Shown: positions 42,102 to 50,890 of the stretch, one piece after another
Position numbering within the stretch: position 1 is the first letter of the stretch
Layout: every line of letters begins with the position of its first letter
From: an uncultured Vicinamibacterales bacterium
GTDB taxonomy: Bacteria > Acidobacteriota > Vicinamibacteria > Vicinamibacterales > UBA8438
Reading direction: 5' to 3'
NCBI GenBank assembly: GCA_958295905.1
Contig: OY282382.1
Location: forward strand, 806,001 to 870,000
DNA: 64,000 bases
Position numbers and translations under genes: made by a program
Notes under the pieces: generated by a model
The model's database searches: none
Told to the model about the DNA's origin: nothing
Seen by the model: the letters and a program-made list of their open reading frames with translations, nothing else

Positions 42102-43679
42102 ATGCCGACGCCCCGATCACGCCGTCCCCCGCTGGCGCTCGTCATTCTCGACGGCTGGGGCGAGAGCGCCGAACCGGGCGGCAACGCGATCCGGCAGGCG
42201 CGGACGCCGGTCTACCGGGAACTCCGCGGGCGGTATCCGTCCAGCCGGTTGACCACCTGCGGCGAGGCGGTTGGACTGCCGCCGGGTCAGATGGGCAACT
42301 CCGAGGTCGGGCACATGAACCTCGGTGCGGGACGGATCGTGTTTCAGGACCTGACCCGCATCGATCGTGCGATTGCCGCAGACGAGCTGGCCGCAAGCGT
42401 CCCGCTGACCACCCTGCTCGATGCCTGCGCCCACGGCGGCCGCACCTTGCACTTCGTCGGTCTCCTGTCGGACGGGGGCGTGCACGCCCATCAGCGGCAC
42501 CTCCACGCGCTGGTGCGGATCGCGGCGCGGCGGGGCGTGGGCCGGGTGCTGGTGCACGCCATCACCGACGGTCGGGATACTCCCCCTAACGGCGGCGCGG
42601 GGTATCTGGCGGCGCTGGACCGCTGCCTTGCCGACGCCGGCGTCGGACAGATCGCGACCGTGTGCGGCCGGTACTACGCGATGGACCGGGATCACCGCTG
42701 GGACCGCACGCGCCGCGCCTACGAGGCGATGACCCTGGGTCTCGGGGCTCGCGGGACCGACCCGGCGGCCGCCGTCGAAGGCGCGTACGCCCGCGGCGTC
42801 ACCGACGAGTTCATCGCACCGTGCGTCATCACCACCGACGACGATCGGCCGGTGGGACTCCTCCGTGACGGCGACGCGGTCATCTTCTTCAACTATCGGG
42901 CCGATCGCGCCCGCCAGTTGACCCGGGCGCTGGCCTTCGACGACTTCGACGGCTTCGAACGGCGGTCGCCTCCGGCCCTGCGCGTATTGACGCTGACCGA
43001 GTACGACGCCACGTTTCATCTGCCCGTGGTCTTTCCGCCCCAGACCTTCTCGGGTAGTCTGGCCGAGGTGCTGGCCGCGCACGGCCGGACCAGCCTGCGG
43101 CTCGCCGAGACGGAGAAGTACGCGCACGTGACCTACTTCTTCAACTGCGGCGACGAGCAGGCCCCCCCCGGCGAAGATCGGATTCTCGTCCCCTCTCCGC
43201 GCGTCCCGACCTACGACCTCGAGCCGGCGATGAGCGCGGCCGGCATCACCGATCACCTGATCGCGGATCTGACCGGTCGGCGGCACGACGTGGTGATATG
43301 CAACTTCGCCAACGCCGACATGGTCGGCCACACCGGCCGTCTCGACGCGACGGTGACCGCCGTCGAAACGCTGGACCGGTGTCTGGCGCGGATCCTCGAC
43401 GCGGCCCGAACCGCCGGCGCCACGATCATCATCACCGCCGACCACGGCAACGCGGAGCAGATGTGGGACGCGGAGCGCAATGGACCGCATACCGCGCATA
43501 CCACCAATCCGGTCCCCGTCGTGCTCGCCGGACCGGACGTCGAAGCGGACATGCCGCTCCGCGACGGCGCGCTGCGCGACGTCGCCCCGACCATGCTGGG
43601 CATCCTGGGCATCGCGCCGCCGCCCGAGATGACCGGGCGCGACCTGCGCGGCTGGATCGGGCGGGAGTCTCCGCCGTAG
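42102..43679 (+). CDS. gpmI: 2,3-bisphosphoglycerate-independent phosphoglycerate mutase
   Basis: 525 residues, the length of iPGM. Interconverts 3- and 2-phosphoglycerate through a phosphoserine intermediate, Ser67 in QMGNSEVGHMNLGAGR. Metal and phosphatase motifs: VILDGWGES, FFNYRADRARQLTRAL, ADMVGHTGRLDATV and IITADHGNAEQMWD. Start ATG 42102, with TTGGAG just upstream; an in-frame start 30 bp earlier is possible. Both flanks are non-coding; repeats follow the stop. Confidence 0.97.
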   Translation: MPTPRSRRPPLALVILDGWGESAEPGGNAIRQARTPVYRELRGRYPSSRLTTCGEAVGLPPGQMGNSEVGHMNLGAGRIVFQDLTRIDRAIAADELAASVPLTTLLDACAHGGRTLHFVGLLSDGGVHAHQRHLHALVRIAARRGVGRVLVHAITDGRDTPPNGGAGYLAALDRCLADAGVGQIATVCGRYYAMDRDHRWDRTRRAYEAMTLGLGARGTDPAAAVEGAYARGVTDEFIAPCVITTDDDRPVGLLRDGDAVIFFNYRADRARQLTRALAFDDFDGFERRSPPALRVLTLTEYDATFHLPVVFPPQTFSGSLAEVLAAHGRTSLRLAETEKYAHVTYFFNCGDEQAPPGEDRILVPSPRVPTYDLEPAMSAAGITDHLIADLTGRRHDVVICNFANADMVGHTGRLDATVTAVETLDRCLARILDAARTAGATIIITADHGNAEQMWDAERNGPHTAHTTNPVPVVLAGPDVEADMPLRDGALRDVAPTMLGILGIAPPPEMTGRDLRGWIGRESPP

Positions 43680-43765
43680 AACGGCGCCCCCTCCCGGACT
43701 CCGGCCGGGGTTGGTTGGGCGGCCGTCGGAGCCGCCGGCGACGATTCGCGGGTCGGGGATCGGGT
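43667..43765 (-). repeat. single copy of the 83-bp hairpin repeat family
   Basis: Inverted: GGAGTCTCCGCCGTAGAACG, then GGTTGGTTGGGCGGCCGTCG and GACGATTCGCGGGTCGGG. Its left end includes the last codons of gpmI. Confidence 0.7.
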
Positions 43766-43865
43766 AGGGGCACGTCCCGCCGCGTCCATCGTGCCCGGCC
43801 CGGGTCGCGGGCCGGGCGCCCGGATCCGCCGGCGGCTCGTGGCAGGACCCTCCGTCCAGCGGGAC

Positions 43866-44024
43866 CATCCCACGCTCCGCCACCGCCGTGCGCAGGCGGA
43901 ATCGTGGCGGGTCCTGGGCTCCGGACGTGCGGAATCGTGGGTCTCACGCGGCGCCGGCCGGTCGGCAAGACGGTGGCGACCCCTCGAATCGGGGCGAGCC
44001 GTCACGCGCAGTCAGCGTGGGACG
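43866..44024 (+). mobile_element. MITE-like element, copy B (159 bp)
   Basis: Ends CATCCCACGCT (43866-43876) and AGCGTGGGACG (44014-44024), one mismatch in the inverted repeat. Same interior as copies A and C but in the opposite orientation. It ends 51 bp before the acyl-CoA mutase gene. Confidence 0.8.
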
Positions 44025-44075
44025 CCCCTGGCGGCCCCAGCGGGGCCGGTTGCCGCAGGCTGCTAGAATCGCACG

Positions 44076-45626
44076 ATGCCAACAAGGACGGCCGTCCGAA
44101 CCGACCTTCCGGACCGGGCCGCCGACGACCCCCTGGGCGCGCCCGGCGTGTTTCCGTTCACCCGCGGCATCCATCCGACGATGTATCGCGGCCGGCTGTG
44201 GTCGATGCGCCAGTACGCCGGCTTCGGCACCGCCGCCGAGTCGAACCGGCGCTACCGCTATCTGCTCGACCAGGGCGGCAGCGGGTTGAGCGTCGCGTTC
44301 GACCTGCCGACGCAGATCGGCTACGACTCGGACCACCCGCTCGCGCGGGGCGAAGTGGGACGGGTCGGGGTGGCCGTCGACTCCATCGAGGACATGAGCG
44401 TCCTCTTCGACGGCATCCCGTTGGATCGGGTCTCGACCTCGATGACGATCAATGCGACCGCCATCATCCTGCTCGCATTGTACGTCGCGACGGCGCGGCG
44501 GCAGGGCGTCGAGCCCCGGACCGTCGCGGGCACCGTGCAGAACGACATCCTCAAGGAGTACGTCGCCCGCGGCACCTGGATCTTTCCGCCGCGGGCGTCG
44601 CTGCGCATCGTGACCGACGTCGTCGAGTACTGCGGGACGGAGTTGCCCAACTGGCACCCCATCTCGATCAGCGGTTATCACATCCGCGAGGCGGGAGCGA
44701 CCGCGGTTCAGGAAGTCGCCTTCACCTGCGCGCATGCGATCGCCTACGTGGAGGCGGCCATCGCCGCCGGTCTGGACGTCGACACGTTCGGCCGCCGGCT
44801 GTCGTTCTTCTTCGCGGCCCATAACGATTTTCTCGAGGAGATCGCCAAGTTCAGGGCGGCCCGGCGGTTGTGGGCCCGGATCATGCGCGACCGCTTCGAC
44901 GCCACCGAGCCGCGGGCCCAGCAGATGCGCTTTCACACCCAGACGGCCGGGAGCACGCTGACGGCGCAACAGCCGGACAACAACGTCGTGCGGGTCGCGC
45001 TGCAGGCGCTGGCCGCGGTGCTCGGGGGCACCCAATCGCTGCATTGCAACGGCCGTGACGAAGCTCTGGCCCTGCCGACCCGGGCCTCCGCCCACATCGC
45101 CCTCCGGACGCAGCAGGTCATCGCGGCCGAGACCGGCGTGGTCAACACCGTCGACCCCGTCGCCGGCTCCCGCGTCGTCGAATCCCTGACCGACGCGATC
45201 GAGCGGGAGGCGCGCGCGATGCTCGAACGCATCGACGCCGATGGCGGCACGCTGGCCGCGATCGAACGCGGCGAGATTCAGCGTCAGATTCAGGAGTCGG
45301 CCTACCGCGACCAGCAGGCGGTCGACACCGGCGGGCGGACGGTGGTGGGGGTCAATCGCTTCAACGACGACGACGGCGTGAGCATCGACCTCCTGCGGAT
45401 CGATCCCGCCGTCGAGGCCGACCAGCGCGGGCGCGTGGCCCAGGTGCGGGCCTCCCGCGACCCGGTGCGGTGCCGGGGCGCGCTCGACACGGTAACCGCC
45501 GCCGCCCGCGGCGGCGGCAATCTCGTGCCCCCGATCATCGCCGCGGTGGAGGCCCGCGCCACGGTGGGTGAAGTCGCCGACACCCTCCGTTCGGTCTTCG
45601 GGGAGTACCGGGAGGACGGGATGTGA
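44076..45626 (+). CDS. methylmalonyl-CoA mutase-type large subunit
   Basis: 516 residues: the catalytic TIM barrel only, without the C-terminal B12-binding domain. [36 protein letters not shown] and [20 protein letters not shown] (catalytic His) are mutase signatures. The [17 protein letters not shown] segment keeps the tyrosine typical of methylmalonyl-CoA mutase. It isomerises succinyl/methylmalonyl-CoA or a close substrate. Because isobutyryl- and ethylmalonyl-CoA mutases are similar, specificity is not certain. The B12-binding partner subunit must be encoded elsewhere. TAGAAT (44063-44068) lies close to the ATG. Confidence 0.88.
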   Translation: MPTRTAVRTDLPDRAADDPLGAPGVFPFTRGIHPTMYRGRLWSMRQYAGFGTAAESNRRYRYLLDQGGSGLSVAFDLPTQIGYDSDHPLARGEVGRVGVAVDSIEDMSVLFDGIPLDRVSTSMTINATAIILLALYVATARRQGVEPRTVAGTVQNDILKEYVARGTWIFPPRASLRIVTDVVEYCGTELPNWHPISISGYHIREAGATAVQEVAFTCAHAIAYVEAAIAAGLDVDTFGRRLSFFFAAHNDFLEEIAKFRAARRLWARIMRDRFDATEPRAQQMRFHTQTAGSTLTAQQPDNNVVRVALQALAAVLGGTQSLHCNGRDEALALPTRASAHIALRTQQVIAAETGVVNTVDPVAGSRVVESLTDAIEREARAMLERIDADGGTLAAIERGEIQRQIQESAYRDQQAVDTGGRTVVGVNRFNDDDGVSIDLLRIDPAVEADQRGRVAQVRASRDPVRCRGALDTVTAAARGGGNLVPPIIAAVEARATVGEVADTLRSVFGEYREDGM

Positions 45627-45659
45627 CCGGCCCGGGCCGGCGGTCCGCCGCGTAAGGCC

Positions 45660-45775
45660 CCCGCTTGCATTCGAGCGGCGGCGCATCCCGCCTGTCCCGT
45701 CTGAACTGCGTTGTTCGTCGGTGCCGTGGAACGGTGCGGATTCCCGGACGGCTGGTCGAGCGACGAGCGGAGCCG
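45660..45775 (+). repeat. mixed repeat copies after the mutase gene
   Basis: GCATTCGAGCGGCGGCGCAT followed by CCCGCCTG and GAACTGCGTTGTTCGTCGG match the first block of the composite repeat (57740, inverted 8610). Directly behind it, 45720-45775 is a diverged inverted copy of the 83-bp family (GTGGAACGGTGCGGATTCCC). Confidence 0.6.
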
Positions 45776-45831
45776 ACCAGGCGGCGGCCCCGTGGCGGGA
45801 CCCCGTGGAGCCGGGGTCCTTGCACGGTCCG

Positions 45832-46362
45832 TCAGGCTCCGAGGGCCGGAGGCGGTGGGGGGACCTGCGGCGGCGCGGGCATCGACGGCGGCCCCTGCGG
45901 GGACGTCTGGAACATCAGCGCGCCGAGCAGGCCGCCGAGCGTGGAGAAAATCATGCCGATGAAGAGCATGAAGGCGAAGCCGACGCCCGCACTCAAGATG
46001 ATGCTCTCGGGGCCGGAACCGAAGGTCTCGATCATCTCCCGGAACTCGGGAGGCACGTCGTTCCCGGCGTTCAACAAGAACTCCATCATGCCGCGCTGGA
46101 GCGGTGCGGTCACGATGGTGATCGGTACCGACACCGCCACGTAGACGACCGCGCCCGCGATCCCGGCCAGGAATCCGCCCCAGGCTCCCTCGCCGAGCGG
46201 GAGCGGTTCGGAGCGATCCCGTTGGAGGAGATAGGCGGTCAGCGTGCCGCCCCCGATGATCCAGAGGCAGCAGCAGTTGCCCATCGAGACGATCGGCAAT
46301 GCGGACAACACGCCGATGAACAGGCCGCCGAACACGATCGGCTGAAACTGACTCTGCGTCAT
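45832..46362 (-). CDS. multi-pass membrane protein, unknown
   Basis: 176 residues with about four membrane helices: FQPIVFGGLFIGVLSALPIV, CCLWIIGGGTLTAYLL, GFLAGIAGAVVYVAVSVPI and ILSAGVGFAFMLFIGMIF. A glycine/proline-rich tail ends PPQVPPPPPALGA. The triple cysteine NCCCLWI is notable. It lies 53 bp downstream of ino1 on the same strand, so possibly co-transcribed. Family uncertain (DUF-type); no transport motif. Confidence 0.7.
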   Translation of the reverse strand: MTQSQFQPIVFGGLFIGVLSALPIVSMGNCCCLWIIGGGTLTAYLLQRDRSEPLPLGEGAWGGFLAGIAGAVVYVAVSVPITIVTAPLQRGMMEFLLNAGNDVPPEFREMIETFGSGPESIILSAGVGFAFMLFIGMIFSTLGGLLGALMFQTSPQGPPSMPAPPQVPPPPPALGA

Positions 46363-46415
46363 GCGTCAAGAATCCCTGCGCCGTCGAGCGCACTGCCAGG
46401 ATGAAATCGGCGACC

Positions 46416-47729
46416 TCAGTCGTAGTATTCCAGTCCGAGATGGGTGATGAGATCTTCGCCCCGCAGAAAGCGCAGCGTGTTCTTCAGTTTCATGAGCTGG
46501 ATGAACAGGTCGTGCTCGGGATAGAGTCCCGGCGCGTGCGCCGGGCTCTTGAAGTAGAAGGACAGCCACTCCTGGACGCCGCTCATGCCCGCGCGCTTCG
46601 CCAAATCGAGGAACCGCACGAGGTCGAGCACGATCGGCGCCGCGAGGATGCTGTCGCGGCACAGGAAATTGATCTTGAGCTGCATCGGATAACCGAGCCA
46701 GCCCACCAGATCGATGTTGTCCCAGCCCTCCTTGTTGTCCCCCCGGGGCGGGTAGTAGTTGATGCGGACGACGTGGCACAAGTCGTCGTACAGGTCCGGA
46801 TACAACTCCGGCTGCAGAATGTAGTCGAGGACCGACTTCTTGCTCTCTTCCTTCGTCTTGAACGACTCCGGATCGTCGAGAACCTCGCCGTCCCGGTTCC
46901 CGAGGATGTTGGTCGAGTACCACCCGGCCACCCCGATCAGCCGCGCCTTGAGGCCGGGCGCGACAATCGTCTTGATCAGGGTCTGCCCGGTTTTCAGGTC
47001 CTTCCCGGCGACCGGAGACCCGTTGTCGAGCGCGAGCCGATCCAGCGCGGGGATGTCCGCGCTCAGATTCGGCGCCGCATTGGCATAGGGAATCCCTTCC
47101 TTCAACGCGGCGTAGGCATAGACCATGCTCGACGATATGCTCTCGGCATTCGAATCCATCGCCGCCTCGAAGGCCGCGATGGATTCGTGCTCCGGCGCCG
47201 GCGTCATGAATATCTCGGTGCTCCCGCACCAGATCATCACCAGGCGATCGAGGCCGTGCTCCTGCTTGAACGCTCGAATATCGGCGCGCACCTGCTCGGC
47301 GAGATCCCGCTTGTTCGGGCCCTGCTTGACGTTGGTGCCCATCAGCCGCTTGACGTACCGCTGATCGAACACCGCGGCCCACGGCCGAATCGCCTCGAGC
47401 TCCGGGCGCACCTGCTCGAGCAGCGCGGGCTCGATGACCCCGGCGGTGGTGGCCGCTTCGAACCCGTTCTCTTCGAAGATGTCCCAGGCCCCGAAGACCA
47501 GGTCGTCGAGGGACGCCAGCGGCACGAAGTCCTTGATGAGCGGCGAACGGCCTTCGTTGCGCTTGCCCAGCCGGACCGTCCCCCGCTCGGTGAGCGAGCC
47601 GATGGACGGCGCCAATCCCTTCCGAATGAGCAGGGCGCCGGCGATGAACGTCGTGCTGACGGCCCCCATCCCGACGAGAAGAACCCCGAGTTTGCCGTTG
47701 GCCGGCGCGATTTCGACTGGGCGTTTCAC
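46416..47729 (-). CDS. ino1: inositol-3-phosphate synthase
   Basis: 437 residues. Converts glucose 6-phosphate to inositol phosphate using NAD+, first step of inositol lipid synthesis. Features: LGVLLVGMGAVSTTFIAGAL (NAD loop), VMIWCGSTEIFMT, IPYANAAPNLSADIPAL, and SWYSTNILGNRDG-like (GWYSTNILGNRDGEVL), with KINFLCRDSILAAPIVLDLVR. GTG start at 47729; a TATAGT sits 9 nt upstream on the minus strand, suggesting a leaderless transcript. Inositol lipids in this organism are therefore plausible. Confidence 0.95.
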   Translation of the reverse strand: MKRPVEIAPANGKLGVLLVGMGAVSTTFIAGALLIRKGLAPSIGSLTERGTVRLGKRNEGRSPLIKDFVPLASLDDLVFGAWDIFEENGFEAATTAGVIEPALLEQVRPELEAIRPWAAVFDQRYVKRLMGTNVKQGPNKRDLAEQVRADIRAFKQEHGLDRLVMIWCGSTEIFMTPAPEHESIAAFEAAMDSNAESISSSMVYAYAALKEGIPYANAAPNLSADIPALDRLALDNGSPVAGKDLKTGQTLIKTIVAPGLKARLIGVAGWYSTNILGNRDGEVLDDPESFKTKEESKKSVLDYILQPELYPDLYDDLCHVVRINYYPPRGDNKEGWDNIDLVGWLGYPMQLKINFLCRDSILAAPIVLDLVRFLDLAKRAGMSGVQEWLSFYFKSPAHAPGLYPEHDLFIQLMKLKNTLRFLRGEDLITHLGLEYYD

Positions 47730-47823
47730 GACCGGCCACTATATCATGGCAGTCTGAGGCTTACTGGGCGTCGCTGCTCTCCGGGCGCGGTGGCGCGGGG
47801 TATGCCGGAACCGAATCACATCC

Positions 47824-48417
47824 ATGGCAATCTTCAAGAAGCTCAAGGGCGACAACGACCTCCGGGTTTCCATGACGGGGCTGCGGCTCGGCGACAAGGT
47901 GCTCCAGATCGGGAGCGGCGACCCGCGCCTGATCGCGATTCTCGCCGCCAAGGTCGGCATCAACGGACAGGCGTCGGCTCTGGTCCCGGACGACGGGGGC
48001 GCCGGCCCCATCAGAGGCGCCGCCGAGGCGCGGGGGGTGCTGGTCGATGTGAAGGTGGCCCCGCTGCGGACGCCGCCGTTCGCCCAGGGGTGGTTCGACC
48101 TGGTGGTCATCCCCGAGCTGATCGGCGCCATGCGCCCGCACGAGCGCGTGGGGACCCTGCAGGGCGCACGGCAGGTGCTCCGGGTCGGCGGCCGGTGTCT
48201 CGTCATCGAGGCCGCACCGCGCGGGGGACTGGGGGCGCTCTTCTCCGGCCGCGCCCTCGACCCGCACTATCGCTCGCAGGGCGGCGCGGAGCCGGCCCTG
48301 CGTGCGGAGGGTTTCAAACCGGTGCGCACCCTCGCCGAGCGGCAGGGCCTGCTGTTCACCGAAGGCATGAAACCGGATCCGCAGGACGCTCCTGACGCGG
48401 TCCGGGGCGCCCGCTGA
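47824..48417 (+). CDS. methyltransferase-like protein
   Basis: 197 residues with a Rossmann methyltransferase outline: [26 protein letters not shown] (motif I), [19 protein letters not shown] (motif post I region) and [23 protein letters not shown]. The acidic residue after strand 2 is not obvious, so SAM binding is probable but not sure. The 3' end lies in a duplicated 87-bp unit, so the last 19 residues may be recent. Divergent from ino1 by about 95 bp. Confidence 0.7.
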   Translation: MAIFKKLKGDNDLRVSMTGLRLGDKVLQIGSGDPRLIAILAAKVGINGQASALVPDDGGAGPIRGAAEARGVLVDVKVAPLRTPPFAQGWFDLVVIPELIGAMRPHERVGTLQGARQVLRVGGRCLVIEAAPRGGLGALFSGRALDPHYRSQGGAEPALRAEGFKPVRTLAERQGLLFTEGMKPDPQDAPDAVRGAR

Positions 48418-48534
48418 CCGCGGCGGCGCGCCCCGCCTCACCTCGCTGAAGGCATGAAACCGGATCCGCGGGACGCTCCTGATGCGGCCCAGGGTGCCGG
48501 CCGACCGCGGCGGCGTGCCCCGCCTCACCCCGTG
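48361..48534. repeat. tandem duplication of 87 bp at the 3' end of the gene
   Basis: GAAGGCATGAAACCGGATCC starts at 48361 and again at 48448. The first copy carries the stop of the methyltransferase-like gene; the second is outside it with about 10 substitutions. Confidence 0.85.
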
Positions 48535-48619
48535 GGCCGGTGGGCCCCTACAGCGCCGCAGCGACGCGACCGACGAAAGAGGATAGAGGCGCTCAGGCTG
48601 AAGGGAGCACCGGACCACC

Positions 48620-49741
48620 ATGGACGCTACGCTGGCCACGGTCACCATCGTCTCGCTGCTGTTGGCGTGGGCGATGGCCGTCGTCACCAGGCAACGCATC
48701 CGGGCGGAGCGGCGGCTCTCCGATGCCCGAGCCGCGGCCCTGATGGCGGAGCTCACGGGGAATGCCGCCCTCCCCGAGGGACCGCACGGGCGGCCGGAGT
48801 CGCGCCCTCCGATGCGGCCGGAGTCGCGCCCTCCGATGCGGCCGGGGTCGCGCCCTCCGATGCGGCCGGAGTCGCGCCCTCCGATGCGGCCGGGGTCGCG
48901 CCCTCCGATGCGGCCGGAGTCGCGCCCTCCGATGCGGCCGGGGTCGCGCCCTCCGATGCGGCCGGAGTCGCGCCCTCCGATGCGGCCGGGGTCGCGCCCT
49001 CCGATGCGGCCGGAGTCGCGCCCTCCGATGCGGCCCGCGCCCCGCCCACCGATCATGCATCCCGCGGCGGTCCGGAAGGTGCCCCCGGGACGACTGCACG
49101 CGCCGGTCGAGCCGCCGGTCGAGTTGCGCCTGCCGTTCACGGCGCCGGAGGATACGTTGGGAGCCCGCGGTGAGATGCCGCGTGCGACCGCGTCCGTCGC
49201 CGGGCCGGCGCGGCAGGACCCGCCGGCCCGGCGGCCGGACCTCTGGCGGGAGGTGCTCGCGCCCACGCCCCGGGCGCGGCCGCGCTGGGGCCACCGTCTG
49301 GCCGCCGTCGCGGTCGGCACCGTCCTCGTCGCCGGCGTCTCCCTCGCCGACCGCACGCCGGGCCCGCGCGACCCGACGGCGGCGGCCGTGCCGGTCGAGC
49401 TGTTGTCGCTCGACCACCGCAGGCAAGGGGACTATCTGGCCGTCAGCGGCTCCCTGCGCAATCCCCCGGGCGGGAAGGAACGCGCGAAACTGAGCATCAC
49501 GGCGACCGTCTTCGATCGGACGGGCGCGGTCGTCGGCACCGGTCAGACCCCCCTTCCAGTGACGGTGCTGCCCCCGGGGAGCGACACCGCGTTCACCATT
49601 TCCCTGCCGGACGCGGACGTGATCAACCGCTATCGGGTAAGCTTCATGGAAGGCCGCGTCAGCCTGCCGCACGTCGACCGGCGCCACGCGGTTGCGCCGG
49701 GGGACGCCGCGATGCCGGTATCGGTGGGGACCCGACCATGA
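48620..49741 (+). CDS. bitopic or two-span membrane protein with FxLYD-like domain and RP repeats
   Basis: 373 residues. A membrane helix ([15 protein letters not shown]) comes first, then a long Arg/Pro-rich tract of ten 8-residue units (RPESRPPM or RPGSRPPM, about residues 58-137). A second helix ([20 protein letters not shown], near 225) leads to a C-terminal FxLYD-type beta domain ([33 protein letters not shown]). The basic tract between the helices would be cytoplasmic by the positive-inside rule. Overlaps the VWFA gene by 4 bp (ATGA), so the two are co-translated. Function not known. Confidence 0.72.
   Translation: MDATLATVTIVSLLLAWAMAVVTRQRIRAERRLSDARAAALMAELTGNAALPEGPHGRPESRPPMRPESRPPMRPGSRPPMRPESRPPMRPGSRPPMRPESRPPMRPGSRPPMRPESRPPMRPGSRPPMRPESRPPMRPAPRPPIMHPAAVRKVPPGRLHAPVEPPVELRLPFTAPEDTLGARGEMPRATASVAGPARQDPPARRPDLWREVLAPTPRARPRWGHRLAAVAVGTVLVAGVSLADRTPGPRDPTAAAVPVELLSLDHRRQGDYLAVSGSLRNPPGGKERAKLSITATVFDRTGAVVGTGQTPLPVTVLPPGSDTAFTISLPDADVINRYRVSFMEGRVSLPHVDRRHAVAPGDAAMPVSVGTRP
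48791..49030 (+). repeat. in-frame minisatellite, ten 24-bp units
   Basis: Exactly ten units of CGGCCGGAGTCGCGCCCTCC plus GATG; after the first, units alternate between GAGTCG and GGGTCG, giving a 48-bp higher-order period. The repeat length is a multiple of three, so copy-number change would alter only the length of the Arg/Pro tract. Confidence 0.95.
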
Positions 49742-50886
49742 CCAGGACCAGGAATCCGTGGCGGCCGACGGCGCCGGGAGCCCGGGGGGCGGCCGGGCCC
49801 CGCCACCGCAGGCGGAGGGCCTCCTGCCGCGGGCTCGTGGTCCTCGCGCTGGCGCTCTGGGTGTCGGGAGCCGGCGGTGAAGCCGTGCCCAGCCCCGGGA
49901 CCGCCCCGCAAGCCCGGCAACGCACCGAGCCGGCCCGGCAACCCGACGATCCGGAGGGCCTCTTCCGGGGCGGGATCGAGCTGATCAACGTGACCGCGAC
50001 GGTCACCGACGCCCGGGGCCGCTTCGTCGACGGGCTGGCGCGGGAAGACTTCCTGGTCTACGAGGACGGCCAGCGGGTGGAACTCACCCAGTTCGACAAC
50101 GAACGGGTGCCGGTCAGCCTGGGCATCGCCCTCGATACCAGCGGCAGCATGGACGGCCGCAAGATGGAGGCGGCGCGGAAGGCGCTCGATCGATTCCTGT
50201 ACGATCTGCTCGGTCCCGACGACGAGATCTTCCTGTACCGATTCGACTATACGCCGGTCCTGCTGCAGGACTGGACCACCAGTCGGGATCGCCTCAGCCG
50301 GGCCATTCGGGACATCCGGCCCCGGGGCGGCACCGCGCTGCACGACGCGGTGGCCGCGGCGGTGCCGCGCGTCGCGGAAGGCCGCCATCGCAAAAAGGCG
50401 TTGCTGGTCATCTCCGACGGCAACGACACCAACAGCGAGATCGACGATCGATCGCTGCGGTCGCTCATCCGGGAGAACGAGGCGCTGGTGTACGCGATCG
50501 GCATCGACGGGCGCGGGACGCGGCGCCGGCGGTTCGGGGGACCGCTGCGGCCGCCGCTGCCCGGACTGATTCCCATCCCGGGCCGCGGGGGCCGGCCGCC
50601 GCAGTGGCCGCGGGGCAATCCGTTCCAGACCGCGCAGGAGGAACGGGTGAACGTCGGCGCGCTCCGCGATCTGACCGACGACACCGGCGGACGGACCGAG
50701 ATCATCCGCGACGCCGACGATCTGGACCCGGCGACGGCCGGGATCGCGCGCGAGCTGAGCCGGCAGTACTACCTGGGCTACCCGGCGCGGCACGCCGGAG
50801 ACGGTCGCTGGCACGGCATCCGGGTCGAAGTGCGCAACCCCGACTACCGGGTCCGGGCGCGGCGCGGCTACACCGCGACACCCTGA
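49738..50886 (+). CDS. secreted VWFA-domain protein (acidobacterial type)
   Basis: 382 residues. An N-terminal basic stretch and hydrophobic helix (GLVVLALALWVSGAGG) indicate export or membrane anchoring. A region typical of the VWFA-related acidobacterial family precedes the A domain (INVTATVTDARGRFVDGLAREDFLVYEDG). The MIDAS motif starts at Asp133 in LDTSGSMDG, with TALHDAV and VISDGNDTN as the other metal loops. An unusual Arg/Pro/Gly-rich insertion follows ALVYAIGIDG. Probable adhesion or envelope scaffold; ligands unknown. Follows the RP-repeat protein by a 4-bp overlap and is followed 4 bp later by polA. Confidence 0.88.
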   Translation: MTRTRNPWRPTAPGARGAAGPRHRRRRASCRGLVVLALALWVSGAGGEAVPSPGTAPQARQRTEPARQPDDPEGLFRGGIELINVTATVTDARGRFVDGLAREDFLVYEDGQRVELTQFDNERVPVSLGIALDTSGSMDGRKMEAARKALDRFLYDLLGPDDEIFLYRFDYTPVLLQDWTTSRDRLSRAIRDIRPRGGTALHDAVAAAVPRVAEGRHRKKALLVISDGNDTNSEIDDRSLRSLIRENEALVYAIGIDGRGTRRRRFGGPLRPPLPGLIPIPGRGGRPPQWPRGNPFQTAQEERVNVGALRDLTDDTGGRTEIIRDADDLDPATAGIARELSRQYYLGYPARHAGDGRWHGIRVEVRNPDYRVRARRGYTATP

Positions 50887-50890
50887 TTTC

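Noticed and set aside
48753-49049. Minus-strand frame with repeated AASEGATP
   Set aside because: Complement of the in-frame minisatellite; the plus-strand gene has membrane and FxLYD-like features and a coupled neighbour.
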